A stretch of DNA of 32,113 nt from the NCBI GenBank assembly GCA_001782075.1, contig MFNO01000033.1, positions 1 to 32,113 on the forward strand, written 5' to 3'. The translations under genes were made by a program, and so were the position numbers. Below are positions 1 to 7,442 of the stretch, in pieces. The first letter of the stretch is position 1. Every line of letters starts with the position of its first letter. This DNA comes from Candidatus Levybacteria bacterium RIFCSPHIGHO2_01_FULL_38_26. GTDB taxonomy: Bacteria; Patescibacteriota; Microgenomatia; Levybacterales; UBA12049. The notes beneath the pieces were generated by a model. It made no database searches, was not told where the DNA came from, and saw nothing but the letters and a program-made list of their open reading frames with translations.

Positions 1-360
1 ATAATCCTCGCCTTTTGATATCGTAGACTGCGCCAGTTCTGCGTTTTTGTCCTTATCGTTATGCAATAGATAAAGTCCGCTATTTAATCTTTTGTCTGCT
101 TGCAATAAATCAAATTCTGCCTTCTTTAAAAGATCTGAGATAAGAAGCCGGACAATCCAATCGCGTGTCATCTTTAGAAAGTACAGTGGATGATCGGGTA
201 AAATTCCAGGATACGGAAGTTCGTATTCAACGCTTTTGGATGTATTGGAGTCTGCAGAAACAGTTGCTTGGTTGAGAGGTAAAGTTTCCTGGGCAAAAGA
301 AGACACCGTATTTAAAGTTATGAGTGTTAAAAAAGAAAATAAAAAAATAATCTTTTTCAT
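1..360 (-). CDS. Secreted hypothetical protein, 3' end beyond window
   Basis: This frame is open from an ATG at 360 down to the window edge (120 codons, no stop), so the ORF track misses it. It starts MKKIIFLFSFLTLITL and reaches SSFAQ, a classic signal peptide with cleavage expected after SFA. The mature part begins with a short linker and then YELPYPGILPDHPLYFLK, followed by an amphipathic helical stretch. This pattern resembles the DUF5667-type secreted proteins I recall from CPR genomes; the family assignment is from memory. It lies downstream of the CBS-methyltransferase on the same strand with a 60-nt gap filled by a repeat. AAAGGGTCAGGT before the ATG is at best a weak ribosome binding site. 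Function unknown; probably an envelope-associated or extracellular helical protein. Confidence 0.8.
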   Translation of the reverse strand, partial: MKKIIFLFSFLTLITLNTVSSFAQETLPLNQATVSADSNTSKSVEYELPYPGILPDHPLYFLKMTRDWIVRLLISDLLKKAEFDLLQADKRLNSGLYLLHNDKDKNAELAQSTISKGEDY

Positions 361-377
361 ACCTGACCCTTTCGTAG

Positions 378-414
378 TCCCTCCACAGCTTTAGCGAAGT
401 GGGACGAAGGAGGG
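378..414. repeat. Imperfect palindromic intergenic repeat
   Basis: CCCTCC (379-384) and GGAGGG (409-414) form the outer arms. An imperfect longer pairing of CCTTTCGTAGTCCC with GGGACGAAGG is also possible, and a small CTTTAGCGAAG hairpin sits inside. The element almost fills the gap between the methyltransferase stop and the next start. It resembles dispersed palindromic elements of metagenome-derived CPR genomes, but only one copy is visible here. Confidence 0.5.
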
Positions 415-420
415 CCACAT

Positions 421-1674
421 CTATCTTTTTGCCACCACATTTAAATAATCACTTTCAAGAGGATCAAATGACTCTCCAAACAGCCTACCTAACAACATGC
501 CTCCGTGTAAATAAATTTCTGAAAAACCAGCATCACGTAAAAGTCTTTTTATCTTCTGCTGATTCATATAAGCTATTGGGGTACTATTAATTGACTTTGG
601 ATGCCATCTTTTCCCATCAAAATAAAAAATTCCCATGTTAAGCATTATGCTGTCGCCTGGTTTTTTTGGTGGATCATAAAACTCTATAAAAGAATATTCC
701 TCTTCTTGACTACCTTTCACCTTAGCAATATTAAAATCTTCAAGCCTCTTGTTCTTATTAAAAATTTTCTCTGCGTTTATAATTTGAAGAAGAATTACTG
801 AGTTTTTTGCCAATAAACTATCTGCCACGGCCTTAAGTATACTTTTGTAATTTTGCGAATTATGAGGTAAGGCATTACCCATAAAAATTGCCGCACCAAA
901 CTCTCTTTTTTTCTTTTTTAGAATATCAACATAATCTCCTTTTAAAAAAGTGAGCCTTCTTTTTGTACTACTATCTAAATCCTTCCATTTTGCTTTTGAT
1001 GCCTCAAACATAAGACTGCTTCTTTCAAGCCCAACCACCTCAAAACCCTCTTTTGCAAGAGCAATATCGTGTCCTCCAGTTCCGCAGCCAACATCTAAAA
1101 TTTTTTTGACTTTTTTTTCTCTGAATAATTTGACCAAATCAGGAATCTCGTTACCTAGTCTTTTTCCCCATGAAACAACCATATCATAGTGTCTTGATAG
1201 CCAATCGTGATATTCCTCATCCTCTACAAATCGTAATTTGCCTCCAACGACTGCTCTGAAAATATCGCCTTTAGAAATCATGCCAACCAGATTATCATTC
1301 TTATCAACAACAGGCAGACGGCCTACTTTGTTGACAAACATCAAAGACTGTGCTCTAAGAAGAGGGGTATCGGCAGTGACAATTGTTGGGTCGCCACTCA
1401 TTATATCTTCGGCAGTTAATGCAAGAATCTGGGGGACTTTCTTTTCCATGCTCTCAAAGTCACCTTCACCGAATGGGTCTTCTATGTATTCTTGCACTGA
1501 TGGGTAAAACTTGGATAAAATATCACGTTCTGTAATAAAACCTATTACTTTTTTTCCTTCGCAAACCGGAAGTCCGTTTATGCCGCGTCCAAAGATAAGA
1601 CGAGCTATTTCCTCAATCTTCGCATCAACAGAAACATACTCGACGTGTTTGGACATTACATCAGATACTTTCAT
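421..1674 (-). CDS. CBS-domain pair fused to class I SAM-dependent methyltransferase
   Basis: The 417-residue protein has two CBS motifs (about residues 1-60 and 85-145; note GRLPVVDKNDNLVGMISKGD). CBS pairs usually bind adenine nucleotides or SAM and act as regulatory modules. From about residue 165 a class I methyltransferase follows, with motif I ILDVGCGTGGHD at about 192-203 and an acidic VGLERS at the end of strand beta 2. The substrate cannot be read from sequence. The start ATG lies 2 nt after the stop of the upstream HD gene, so the two are surely cotranscribed. No Shine-Dalgarno is visible, which suggests translational coupling. The fusion hints at a methyltransferase gated by nucleotide or SAM level; that is inference. 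CBS and methyltransferase folds are both clear; the substrate is unknown. Confidence 0.9.
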   Translation of the reverse strand: MKVSDVMSKHVEYVSVDAKIEEIARLIFGRGINGLPVCEGKKVIGFITERDILSKFYPSVQEYIEDPFGEGDFESMEKKVPQILALTAEDIMSGDPTIVTADTPLLRAQSLMFVNKVGRLPVVDKNDNLVGMISKGDIFRAVVGGKLRFVEDEEYHDWLSRHYDMVVSWGKRLGNEIPDLVKLFREKKVKKILDVGCGTGGHDIALAKEGFEVVGLERSSLMFEASKAKWKDLDSSTKRRLTFLKGDYVDILKKKKREFGAAIFMGNALPHNSQNYKSILKAVADSLLAKNSVILLQIINAEKIFNKNKRLEDFNIAKVKGSQEEEYSFIEFYDPPKKPGDSIMLNMGIFYFDGKRWHPKSINSTPIAYMNQQKIKRLLRDAGFSEIYLHGGMLLGRLFGESFDPLESDYLNVVAKR

Positions 1675-1676
1675 AA

Positions 1677-2261
1677 TTAATTCTTTCTTTTTTTGCGTCT
1701 TTGATTCAAAACATCCCCAAATATTTCTTTCAGAAACGGCTCTTTTATATGCAGGCTTGCTGAAGTAAAAAATTCTTCCAAATTTTTACCTTGCGTTTTT
1801 TCGTACTCATATGCCTGCAACGCCATCTCAAGTTTGTCAAATTGCCAAAAAACTTTTGACTCCGGAGTAACTCTTTGAATCATTTCTTCAAAAATCCCAG
1901 CATATTCGTCTCCTCCTCCAATTTTATCAAAAATCTCTCTGATCCCTTCTTTCTCTCTCCTCTCCTTAGCATCTCGTTTTTTAATATCTACCAAGCCCGC
2001 TCTTTCGGCAACAACATCGCCTGTAACAAGCTCTCCAAGATCGTGAAGAAGAGACATTTTTATAAGCTTATCTTTGTCAAGTCCTACCCCAACCTTTTCC
2101 GAAAGCACCATTGCCAACACTCCAACTCTGAAAGAATGTTCCGCTATGCTTTCTGGGTCTTTAATCTTCTCTCTTTTCCAACCGCTTCTAAGCAAGTTTT
2201 TCGACTTTCCTACAGTCTTAAAAAAATCAAGATAATCAATTTTTTTGGAATTCTTTTTCAT
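1677..2261 (-). CDS. HD-domain phosphohydrolase (YfbR/HDDC2-like)
   Basis: This 194-residue protein carries the HD metal-binding signature: EHSFRVGVLAM supplies the first His, LLHDLGELVTGD the HD pair, and a later Asp lies in the FDKLEMALQAYEY helix. The arrangement and length match the HDDC2/YfbR group, which removes phosphate from 5'-deoxynucleotides. That specificity is by family resemblance only. It is the first gene of a unit with the CBS-methyltransferase. Its promoter (TTGATA, 17 nt, TAAAGT) predicts a leader of about 7 nt, and no ribosome binding site precedes the ATG. A nucleotide-handling role would fit with the CBS domains encoded next. Confidence 0.88.
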   Translation of the reverse strand: MKKNSKKIDYLDFFKTVGKSKNLLRSGWKREKIKDPESIAEHSFRVGVLAMVLSEKVGVGLDKDKLIKMSLLHDLGELVTGDVVAERAGLVDIKKRDAKERREKEGIREIFDKIGGGDEYAGIFEEMIQRVTPESKVFWQFDKLEMALQAYEYEKTQGKNLEEFFTSASLHIKEPFLKEIFGDVLNQRRKKRKN

Positions 2262-2274
2262 TTAAAGTACCCAT

Positions 2275-2303
2275 ACTTTAGCATCAAGAGGAAAAAATAT
2301 CAA
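2275..2303 (-). promoter_or_regulatory. Promoter of HD hydrolase unit
   Basis: On the minus strand TTGATA (2303-2298), a 17-nt spacer and TAAAGT (2280-2275), preceded by TGC, form a near-consensus sigma-70 promoter. The expected start is near 2268, only 7 nt before the ATG at 2261. Confidence 0.65.
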
Positions 2304-2322
2304 GCAGGAATTACTCTTGTAG

Positions 2323-3000
2323 TTATTGCTGTAATTGTGAAAGTATATCTCTTATATCTATTCTTCTCCTCATTCTCATCCAATCTTCCCGAAGAATCTC
2401 CCATCGTTCTGTAGGCTGAGTTTTTTCTACTCCAGACTCTTGATCTACTATTGTAATCTGATTTGGTAAATAATGCACAAACTTAAATCCTAAACTTCTA
2501 AGAGCCCTTGGCATTCTATCCCATTCCGGTACATCTCGTATAATTGCAGCGTCCAATTTCGTACGGATTCTTCCATCGTCAGTCCTCTCGTGAAATGCCT
2601 TATCGACAAGGCCGGCTATAAACCGCCTCCCCATACCGTGTCCTTGTAGCTCAGGATCTATTACTACTTTGACCAAAAAATGGTCATGTTCGTTTTCCGC
2701 AGCGTCATTTATTCCTCCACCAGCAACAGTAGATCCTAGTTTATTTTCAGAAAGATAAGTATGCGTCCGGTCATGCAATAGTCTTTGTTTTAAATCTGAC
2801 GCATCAATTGGTGGATTAGCATAATGTATCCTATTTTTAGGGTTGGTAAGTAAATTATAATATGCGCTCAAATCTTGATATAGTTCCCGACTGTCTCTTG
2901 CTAAATCTAATTTGCGCAAAGGAAGCAGCGTGTAACGTTTATCTACTTCTCTATCATTTGATTCTAATCCTGATGAACCCAGTAATTCTGGTCGTCCCAT
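2323..3000 (-). CDS. GNAT family N-acetyltransferase
   Basis: The 225-residue protein shows the GNAT acetyl-CoA loop: VVIDPELQGHGMGRRFI at about 112-128 matches the (R/Q)xxGxG/A motif A after a beta strand. A later RALRSLGFKFV fits the C-terminal helix and strand in which GNATs place a substrate-side residue. The acceptor cannot be inferred. The ATG at 3000 is well supported: AAGGAGG lies 9 nt upstream, a real Shine-Dalgarno that most genes here lack. The gene has its own promoter with a TGATATATT -10. The next gene upstream is a frameshifted paralogue of similar length, so this is the intact member of a tandem duplication. Confidence 0.88.
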   Translation of the reverse strand: MGRPELLGSSGLESNDREVDKRYTLLPLRKLDLARDSRELYQDLSAYYNLLTNPKNRIHYANPPIDASDLKQRLLHDRTHTYLSENKLGSTVAGGGINDAAENEHDHFLVKVVIDPELQGHGMGRRFIAGLVDKAFHERTDDGRIRTKLDAAIIRDVPEWDRMPRALRSLGFKFVHYLPNQITIVDQESGVEKTQPTERWEILREDWMRMRRRIDIRDILSQLQQ

Positions 3001-3035
3001 AAGAATAATCCTCCTTCATCGCTGAATAGTATATA

Positions 3036-3064
3036 AATATATCATATGCACTCTCGAAATACAA
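3036..3064 (-). promoter_or_regulatory. Promoter of intact GNAT gene, with leader and Shine-Dalgarno
   Basis: TTGTAT (3064-3059), a 17-nt spacer and TATATT (3041-3036) preceded by TGA form an extended -10 promoter. The predicted leader is about 29 nt and carries AAGGAGG (3016-3010). The -35 overlaps an inverted repeat at 3060-3081. Confidence 0.6.
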
Positions 3065-3081
3065 GGAAAGTGAGCCTTGTA
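3060..3081. repeat. 7-bp perfect inverted repeat overlapping a promoter
   Basis: TACAAGG (3060-3066) and CCTTGTA (3075-3081) are separated by 8 nt. It lies between the broken and intact GNAT genes and overlaps the -35 of the latter. It could be an operator or a weak terminator of the upstream gene, since the minus-strand RNA continues UUUCG. Confidence 0.5.
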
Positions 3082-3121
3082 CGGAAAGAGAGGTTTAACT
3101 GTTTTGCAATATTTATCTTTA

Positions 3122-3782
3122 TTAGGAAATTAGAGATGGTCTATTCAAAACGGAGGATATCTCTTCCCATGCGCTTCGTTTAAGTTCAAATAATTCTACG
3201 TCCTTCACTCCTCCAAGCAAATCTACTTGATCCTCTAAGGTGCCTATAAACTTAAATCCACATCGTCTAAAAACTCCACTTGCTCTTTGCCAATAAGGAA
3301 TATCCTTGATTACTCCTGCATCAAGTTTTGTCCTTTGACGGCCATCATAAGTCGGTGTTGAGAATGCCATATCCAATAATCTCTTTGAGGAACTGACTAC
3401 CTACATGATGACCACCATCGCCTTTATTCTGCAGATCTTTTTCTATTACTAATCCCTCTATCCACGTGTCATGTCGTCCAGGATCTGAATCTCTCAGCTT
3501 GCTATAACCAACAGTATCTCCAAGTAAGTTTTTACCTACTATACCGTGCAAAGCAGGTATTTTAAATTCGTCCATCAATTCTCCTACATCTTTAGGCACT
3601 GGGTTAAAATGTAAAGAATTTATCGGATCCTGTAATAAACGTAAGTAATGACTTAGTTGATTTGTAGAAAAATCAATTTCTTGCACTGTAGCTATCGTTG
3701 ACATCTTGCGTAGCTCCTCTCGTGCGTTAAAAGCGATCTCGTTCTGATCTGCACCTTGTGGCTCTTCTTCCAGACTCGTCAT
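3122..3782 (-). pseudogene. Frameshifted GNAT acetyltransferase, paralogue of neighbour
   Basis: Two ORF-track entries (3345-3782 and 3122-3376) are two halves of one gene. Removing the extra A at 3380 joins QFLKE directly to LLDMAFSTPTYDGR, which aligns without gap to FIAGLVDKAF...DGR of the intact neighbour. The repaired product is 219 residues against 225 for the neighbour. The second half keeps RTKLDAGVIKDIPYW, close to RTKLDAAIIRDVPEW. The acetyl-CoA loop is odd: QNKGDGGHHVGSQ carries about five extra residues compared with QGHGMGRR. The promoter is still near perfect (TTGACA, 17 nt, TATATA), so the break is recent, a sequencing or assembly error, or much less likely a recoding site. Confidence 0.85.
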
Positions 3783-3811
3783 ATAAATACCCTTCTAAAA
3801 TAGACAGGCTC

Positions 3812-3840
3812 TATATATCATTCTTGATCATAAATGTCAA
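3812..3840 (-). promoter_or_regulatory. Near-consensus promoter of frameshifted GNAT gene
   Basis: TTGACA (3840-3835), a 17-nt spacer and TATATA (3817-3812) preceded by TGA. The predicted start is near 3805, giving a leader of about 23 nt with AGAAGGG before the ATG at 3782. This is one of the best promoters in the window. Confidence 0.7.
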
Positions 3841-3881
3841 CTTTTCACTGCTTGTTAAGCAAAGCTTATTCAGGCTTTCTA

Positions 3882-4739
3882 CTACAAGCGTTTTCCCATT
3901 AGGAAAAGTCCGCCAAGAATAAGCATAGCTCCGATAAATTCAATACCGCTAAGATATTCGCCGAAAATAAAAAATGCAATCACTGCCGTTAATATTGGCG
4001 AGGTCAGCTGATATGACGTTGCCTCTGCTGTTTTCAAATAGGAAATTGCAAGATACAAACATACAATCGTTCCGGCAACGATAAGTCCATACAGCAAAAA
4101 TAAAAACATATCTTGCCCTGTAGTCTTTTGTAGACTTTCAGGAAAGTATTGCAATGCTAATGGAAGTAAGATAAACAAGCTAAAAAAATTTCTTCCAAAA
4201 GCAAGAAAGAAAGAAGAAGAATGCCTTATTCTACTTTTAACAATTATGTCATTAATTCCCCACACAAAAGCACTGCCAAGAAAAAACAAATTTCCTACCT
4301 CAAAAGAAAATGAAACTGATGTGCTAAGTACATATGCTCCAACAAACATAAAGACAAGACCTCCGACCTGAGTTTGAGAAAGTTTTTCTTTTAACAAAAG
4401 AAATGCAAGAATCGCGGCAAAAAAAGTCTCGAGCTGAAAAATAAATCCGGCTTCACTTGCCCTGCCAACTGAAAGACCCAAAAAAGCAAATATAGATCCT
4501 ATGGCAGCAAAAAAACCAAGGACTGCAACCCAAAAAATATTCTTTAGGGTAAGGTTTTTAAAAATTTCTTTTCTCCAAAAAGCTACGATTCCAATAAAAA
4601 CACCTGCAAGTAGCACTACTGTAAAAGCTGCAAAAAGAGGAGGAAAATCTGTGACAAATTTTTTTCCTAAAATGGGAATTAATCCATATAGTGCCGCGCT
4701 ACATAAGGCAAATAATAAACCCTTCTTTTGATTTGACAT
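3882..4739 (-). CDS. EamA/DMT-family membrane transporter
   Basis: The 285-residue protein is almost entirely hydrophobic, with about ten predicted membrane helices in two repeated halves, the usual plan of the drug/metabolite transporter (EamA) superfamily. The first half starts GLLFALCSAALYGLIPILGKK; the second has the matching LFFLGSAFVWGINDIIVK, and it ends with GAMLILGGLFL as EamA proteins do. Substrates in this family range from amino acids to nucleotide sugars and cannot be predicted. It starts 11 nt after the kinase gene, so it is probably the last gene of the GAPDH-kinase-transporter unit. Family confident, substrate unknown. Confidence 0.9.
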   Translation of the reverse strand: MSNQKKGLLFALCSAALYGLIPILGKKFVTDFPPLFAAFTVVLLAGVFIGIVAFWRKEIFKNLTLKNIFWVAVLGFFAAIGSIFAFLGLSVGRASEAGFIFQLETFFAAILAFLLLKEKLSQTQVGGLVFMFVGAYVLSTSVSFSFEVGNLFFLGSAFVWGINDIIVKSRIRHSSSFFLAFGRNFFSLFILLPLALQYFPESLQKTTGQDMFLFLLYGLIVAGTIVCLYLAISYLKTAEATSYQLTSPILTAVIAFFIFGEYLSGIEFIGAMLILGGLFLMGKRL

Positions 4740-4750
4740 TTAAGCATGTT

Positions 4751-5338
4751 TTAATGTCCTTTGTATCCAATCTTCTCAAGAGCTATGCGTAGTGTTTCTT
4801 CTTTGTTCTGTGCGTAGGTATTAATTACCAAATCATAATACTTTTTATCCCAGTAAACCCAGTTGGGATCGCCGCCTGCATAAAGCCTGCTCCATTTTTC
4901 CAAATGCCCTTGTTCTCTTGCCATCAATTCCTCTTTTGCTTCATCTACCGATATTTTTTTTCTATTAACCAAGCGATCAATTCTTATTTCCATTTTGTCA
5001 TTACCCTCTTCATCCTCGCAAATAACCAGAATCTTAAACACTCCTTCTATTCCCTGCGCATCAAATCCTGCCAAATGACTCTGGACAACTTGATTACTCT
5101 CTTCTAGAAGAAGCTTTTTTATTTTTTCTTCATACTCAAGATCAAAATGATCAGGCCGTGCGCCCACCTGAACTTCGCTTATTTTTAATTCGTTATGGAT
5201 TTTCTCAAACAGAATTCCACCTTCTAGGAGTTCCCAGTCTAATTTTTCTGCCAAACCTGAGGCCAAAGTTGTAGTACCTGAACCAATGCGACCGGAGACT
5301 GTGATATTGCGGATACTTGGGAAATCAACGGGAGCCAA
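4751..5338 (-). CDS. Cytidylate kinase-like P-loop nucleotide kinase
   Basis: The 195-residue protein has an N-terminal Walker A, ITVSGRIGSGTTTLASGLAE, typical of cytidylate-kinase-like proteins, in which GxxGxGT(S/T) binds ATP phosphates. A central LVNRKKISVDEAKEELMAREQG lies where these kinases place the mobile lid, and YYDLVINT near the end matches the terminal DLVI(D/N)T strand. It would phosphorylate a nucleoside monophosphate, CMP being the best guess. The predicted start overlaps the end of GAPDH by 14 nt, and no separate promoter is visible, so it is co-expressed with GAPDH. Confidence 0.82.
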   Translation of the reverse strand: MAPVDFPSIRNITVSGRIGSGTTTLASGLAEKLDWELLEGGILFEKIHNELKISEVQVGARPDHFDLEYEEKIKKLLLEESNQVVQSHLAGFDAQGIEGVFKILVICEDEEGNDKMEIRIDRLVNRKKISVDEAKEELMAREQGHLEKWSRLYAGGDPNWVYWDKKYYDLVINTYAQNKEETLRIALEKIGYKGH

Positions 5339-6407
5339 CCATTATCACCTCCTCAACTAATCGGTTGGCATATCCATATTCATTGTCATACCAGGCTATA
5401 ACTTTTGCCATATTTCCTCCCACAACTTGGGTAAGAGAAAGGTCAACAATTGAGGAGTAGGAACTGCCAACTATGTCGCTTGAAACAATCGGGTCTTCTG
5501 TAACTGTCAGTATGCCTTTATAAAATTCGCTTTCTGCTGCTTTTTTAAATACACTATTGATCATCTCTTTTGTTGCCTCTTTTTTCAAAAGAAAAGTAAA
5601 ATCAGATAAAGACCCAACCGGTACTGGCACTCTCAGAGCAAGCCCTGAAAATTTATTTGATAAAGAAGGCAACGCTTTTGCAGCCGCAATAGTTGCGCCT
5701 GTTGATGTTGGGATTATATTCTCCGAAGCCGCCCTGGCCCTTCTATAATCTTTGTGTCCTCCGTCCTGAAGTCTTTGATCAGATGTGTATCCATGAACTG
5801 TGGTCATCATAGCTTTTTCAATACCAAAATTTTCCTCTATGATTTTAGCAACGGGCGCAATACAATTTGTGGTACACGAGGCATTATTGATAAGATTTTC
5901 GCCTTTGTAGTCCTTTTCGTTTACGGATAAAACATAAGTCGGGACACCTTGTCCTGAGCTTGTCGAAGGATCGCCTTCTTTTATAGGGGCCGATAAAACT
6001 ACTTTTTTTGCGCCAGCAGAAAGATGAGCCTTGAGTTTCTCCTCTGTTGTGAAATGCCCTGTTGATTCAATAACAACATCTACATTTAAATCTTTCCAAG
6101 GAAGAAAACTGGGGTCTTTTTGGGAGAAAACAGGAATTTTTTTGTCATTAATAATTAAATGGCCAATGCAGTCTTTGAGTATCCCTATCTTTTCTTCGTC
6201 TTCTAATTTTGAATTTTGAATTTTGAATTTTGAATTCAGGATACCGTATGTAGTGTCGTACTTCAAAAGATACATCCATCCCTTGATATCAGTCGATGAA
6301 CCGGCATTTATAGCAACCACGTCAATCTCATCCGAATGTTCCTGAAGAATCACTCTATGAGCAACTCTTCCAATTCTTCCATAACCATTAATAGCAACGC
6401 GAATCAT
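5325..6407 (-). CDS. gap: Glyceraldehyde-3-phosphate dehydrogenase
   Basis: Converts glyceraldehyde 3-phosphate to 1,3-bisphosphoglycerate in lower glycolysis. The N-terminus RVAINGYGRIGR is the NAD-binding Rossmann motif. The active site NNASCTTNCIAPV holds the catalytic Cys, and WYDNEYGYANR is the canonical C-terminal motif. The ATG at 6407 is preferred over the ORF-track start (a TTG three codons earlier), because the protein then begins MIRVAINGYG as usual. At about 360 residues it is longer than the common 330-340. The excess comes from two low-complexity insertions: NSKFKIQNSKL from a heptamer repeat and PSTSSGQ from a dispersed repeat. Both keep the frame and sit before the active-site Cys region, so the enzyme is probably functional. 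It overlaps the kinase gene downstream. Confidence 0.97.
   Translation of the reverse strand: MIRVAINGYGRIGRVAHRVILQEHSDEIDVVAINAGSSTDIKGWMYLLKYDTTYGILNSKFKIQNSKLEDEEKIGILKDCIGHLIINDKKIPVFSQKDPSFLPWKDLNVDVVIESTGHFTTEEKLKAHLSAGAKKVVLSAPIKEGDPSTSSGQGVPTYVLSVNEKDYKGENLINNASCTTNCIAPVAKIIEENFGIEKAMMTTVHGYTSDQRLQDGGHKDYRRARAASENIIPTSTGATIAAAKALPSLSNKFSGLALRVPVPVGSLSDFTFLLKKEATKEMINSVFKKAAESEFYKGILTVTEDPIVSSDIVGSSYSSIVDLSLTQVVGGNMAKVIAWYDNEYGYANRLVEEVIMVGSR
5947..5969. repeat. Dispersed repeat inserted in gap (encodes PSTSSGQ)
   Basis: CCTTGTCCTGAGCTTGTCG continues to AAGG. It has a CTTGTC direct repeat and complementary CCTT/AAGG ends. On the gap strand it reads PSTSSGQ between KEGD and GVPTYVLSVN, where other GAPDHs run straight through. 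I recognise this sequence as a recurrent element in environmental bacterial genomes. Confidence 0.7.
6207..6234. repeat. Perfect heptamer repeat (TTTTGAA x4) inside gap
   Basis: Four exact tandem copies of TTTTGAA (28 nt) lie in the coding region. On the minus strand they are read as SKFKIQNSK, a non-conserved loop insertion between the TTYGIL segment and the following EEKIGI segment. Confidence 0.9.
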
Positions 6408-6416
6408 ATAAATCAA

Positions 6417-6445
6417 AGTATATACTTTAAAAACAACTCAATCAA
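6417..6445 (-). promoter_or_regulatory. gap promoter giving a nearly leaderless mRNA
   Basis: TTGATT (6445-6440), a 17-nt spacer and TATACT (6422-6417). The -35 overlaps the stop codon of the histidine kinase gene. The expected start lies about 3-4 nt before the ATG at 6407, so no ribosome binding site can exist on this transcript. Confidence 0.7.
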
Positions 6446-7398
6446 GAGGATATTGCCGCTGGAAGAGAAAAGCTAAATGTCGAACCTTTGCCAACCTCTG
6501 ATTCTACCCATATACGTCCTCCGTGTCTCTGAACAATTTCTTTTGAGATATACAAACCCAAACCGGTGCCCCTGGACTCCTTCGATGTCTTGCTAGAAAC
6601 TCTGAAAAATTTTGTAAATAAATGCGGCAAAGAAGACTTAGGAATACCTATTCCAGTGTCATTTACACTTGTAATTACCTCTTGTCCTTTTTGTTCAATG
6701 GAGACCGAAACTTTACCAGACTTGTCTGTATAAGCGATTGCGTTTGATAAAAGATTTAAAAGCACCTCATTTGTTCTTAATTTATCCGCCTTTACAAAAA
6801 AACGTTTTTGAGGTTTTGTGAAAGTCAGATTAATTTTTTTATCCTTTGCCACTTCTAAAAACTCTTCAACCGCCTCCTCAACGCTCTCGCCCCAATCCAG
6901 TGCCTGCGTCGAAATAGCAAGCGCCCCCCTCTCGATACGAGACACATTCAGAAGATTTTCAGTTAAACCCACGAGTTGCTGTACGGCAATATCAATACGG
7001 CGTAAAAACAAATTCTGTGTATTATCGAGCTTCCCCTTGCTCTCGTTTATGAAAACCGATAGATAATCCCTGATTGAGGTTAAAGGAACTCGCAGTTCGT
7101 GCGCCGTCATGTATACAAAGTCTGTTTTTGCCTCCTCCTGCTCACTTTTTTTCATGTTGTTTATTTTTTTTATGTCAGGATTGTTTCTCAAAATGCAAAT
7201 CAAAAAAGTCGATGCTATAGTAAGTCCAAAGAAAATAGTAAAAATAACAATGCCAAAAAACATTAGCTGACCCGCTTGGGGAGTAGCAAATGAGCTAATC
7301 CATAAAAAACTAGCAATAATCAAGTAGGTTGCGGAAATTACAGTTGCAACAAATGAAGCTAAAAGTAGTAACCCTAGGTTAAGCTTGGGCAGGTTCAC
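6442..7398 (-). CDS. Membrane sensor histidine kinase
   Basis: The 318-residue protein has two N-terminal membrane helices (about 8-35 and 44-70) with a very short external loop, so it probably senses a membrane or intracellular cue. The HisKA H-box is FVYMTAHELRVPLTSIRDYL with the phospho-accepting His near residue 100. The ATPase domain shows the N box NLLSNAIAYT, G1 DTGIGIP, and the G2-like GTGLGLYISKEIV. No response regulator is encoded nearby, so its partner must lie elsewhere. The start is a GTG directly before AACCTGCCC. It lies between PGK and GAPDH on the same strand, but GAPDH has its own promoter. Confidence 0.95.
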   Translation of the reverse strand: MNLPKLNLGLLLLASFVATVISATYLIIASFLWISSFATPQAGQLMFFGIVIFTIFFGLTIASTFLICILRNNPDIKKINNMKKSEQEEAKTDFVYMTAHELRVPLTSIRDYLSVFINESKGKLDNTQNLFLRRIDIAVQQLVGLTENLLNVSRIERGALAISTQALDWGESVEEAVEEFLEVAKDKKINLTFTKPQKRFFVKADKLRTNEVLLNLLSNAIAYTDKSGKVSVSIEQKGQEVITSVNDTGIGIPKSSLPHLFTKFFRVSSKTSKESRGTGLGLYISKEIVQRHGGRIWVESEVGKGSTFSFSLPAAISS

Positions 7399-7442
7399 TC
7401 TTTTATTCTGACACTAAGAAATTTCAAGCGCAAGAGGTAAGT

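Noticed and set aside
6442-7398. Two-component operon
   Set aside because: The histidine kinase has no response regulator beside it; neighbours are pgk and gap.
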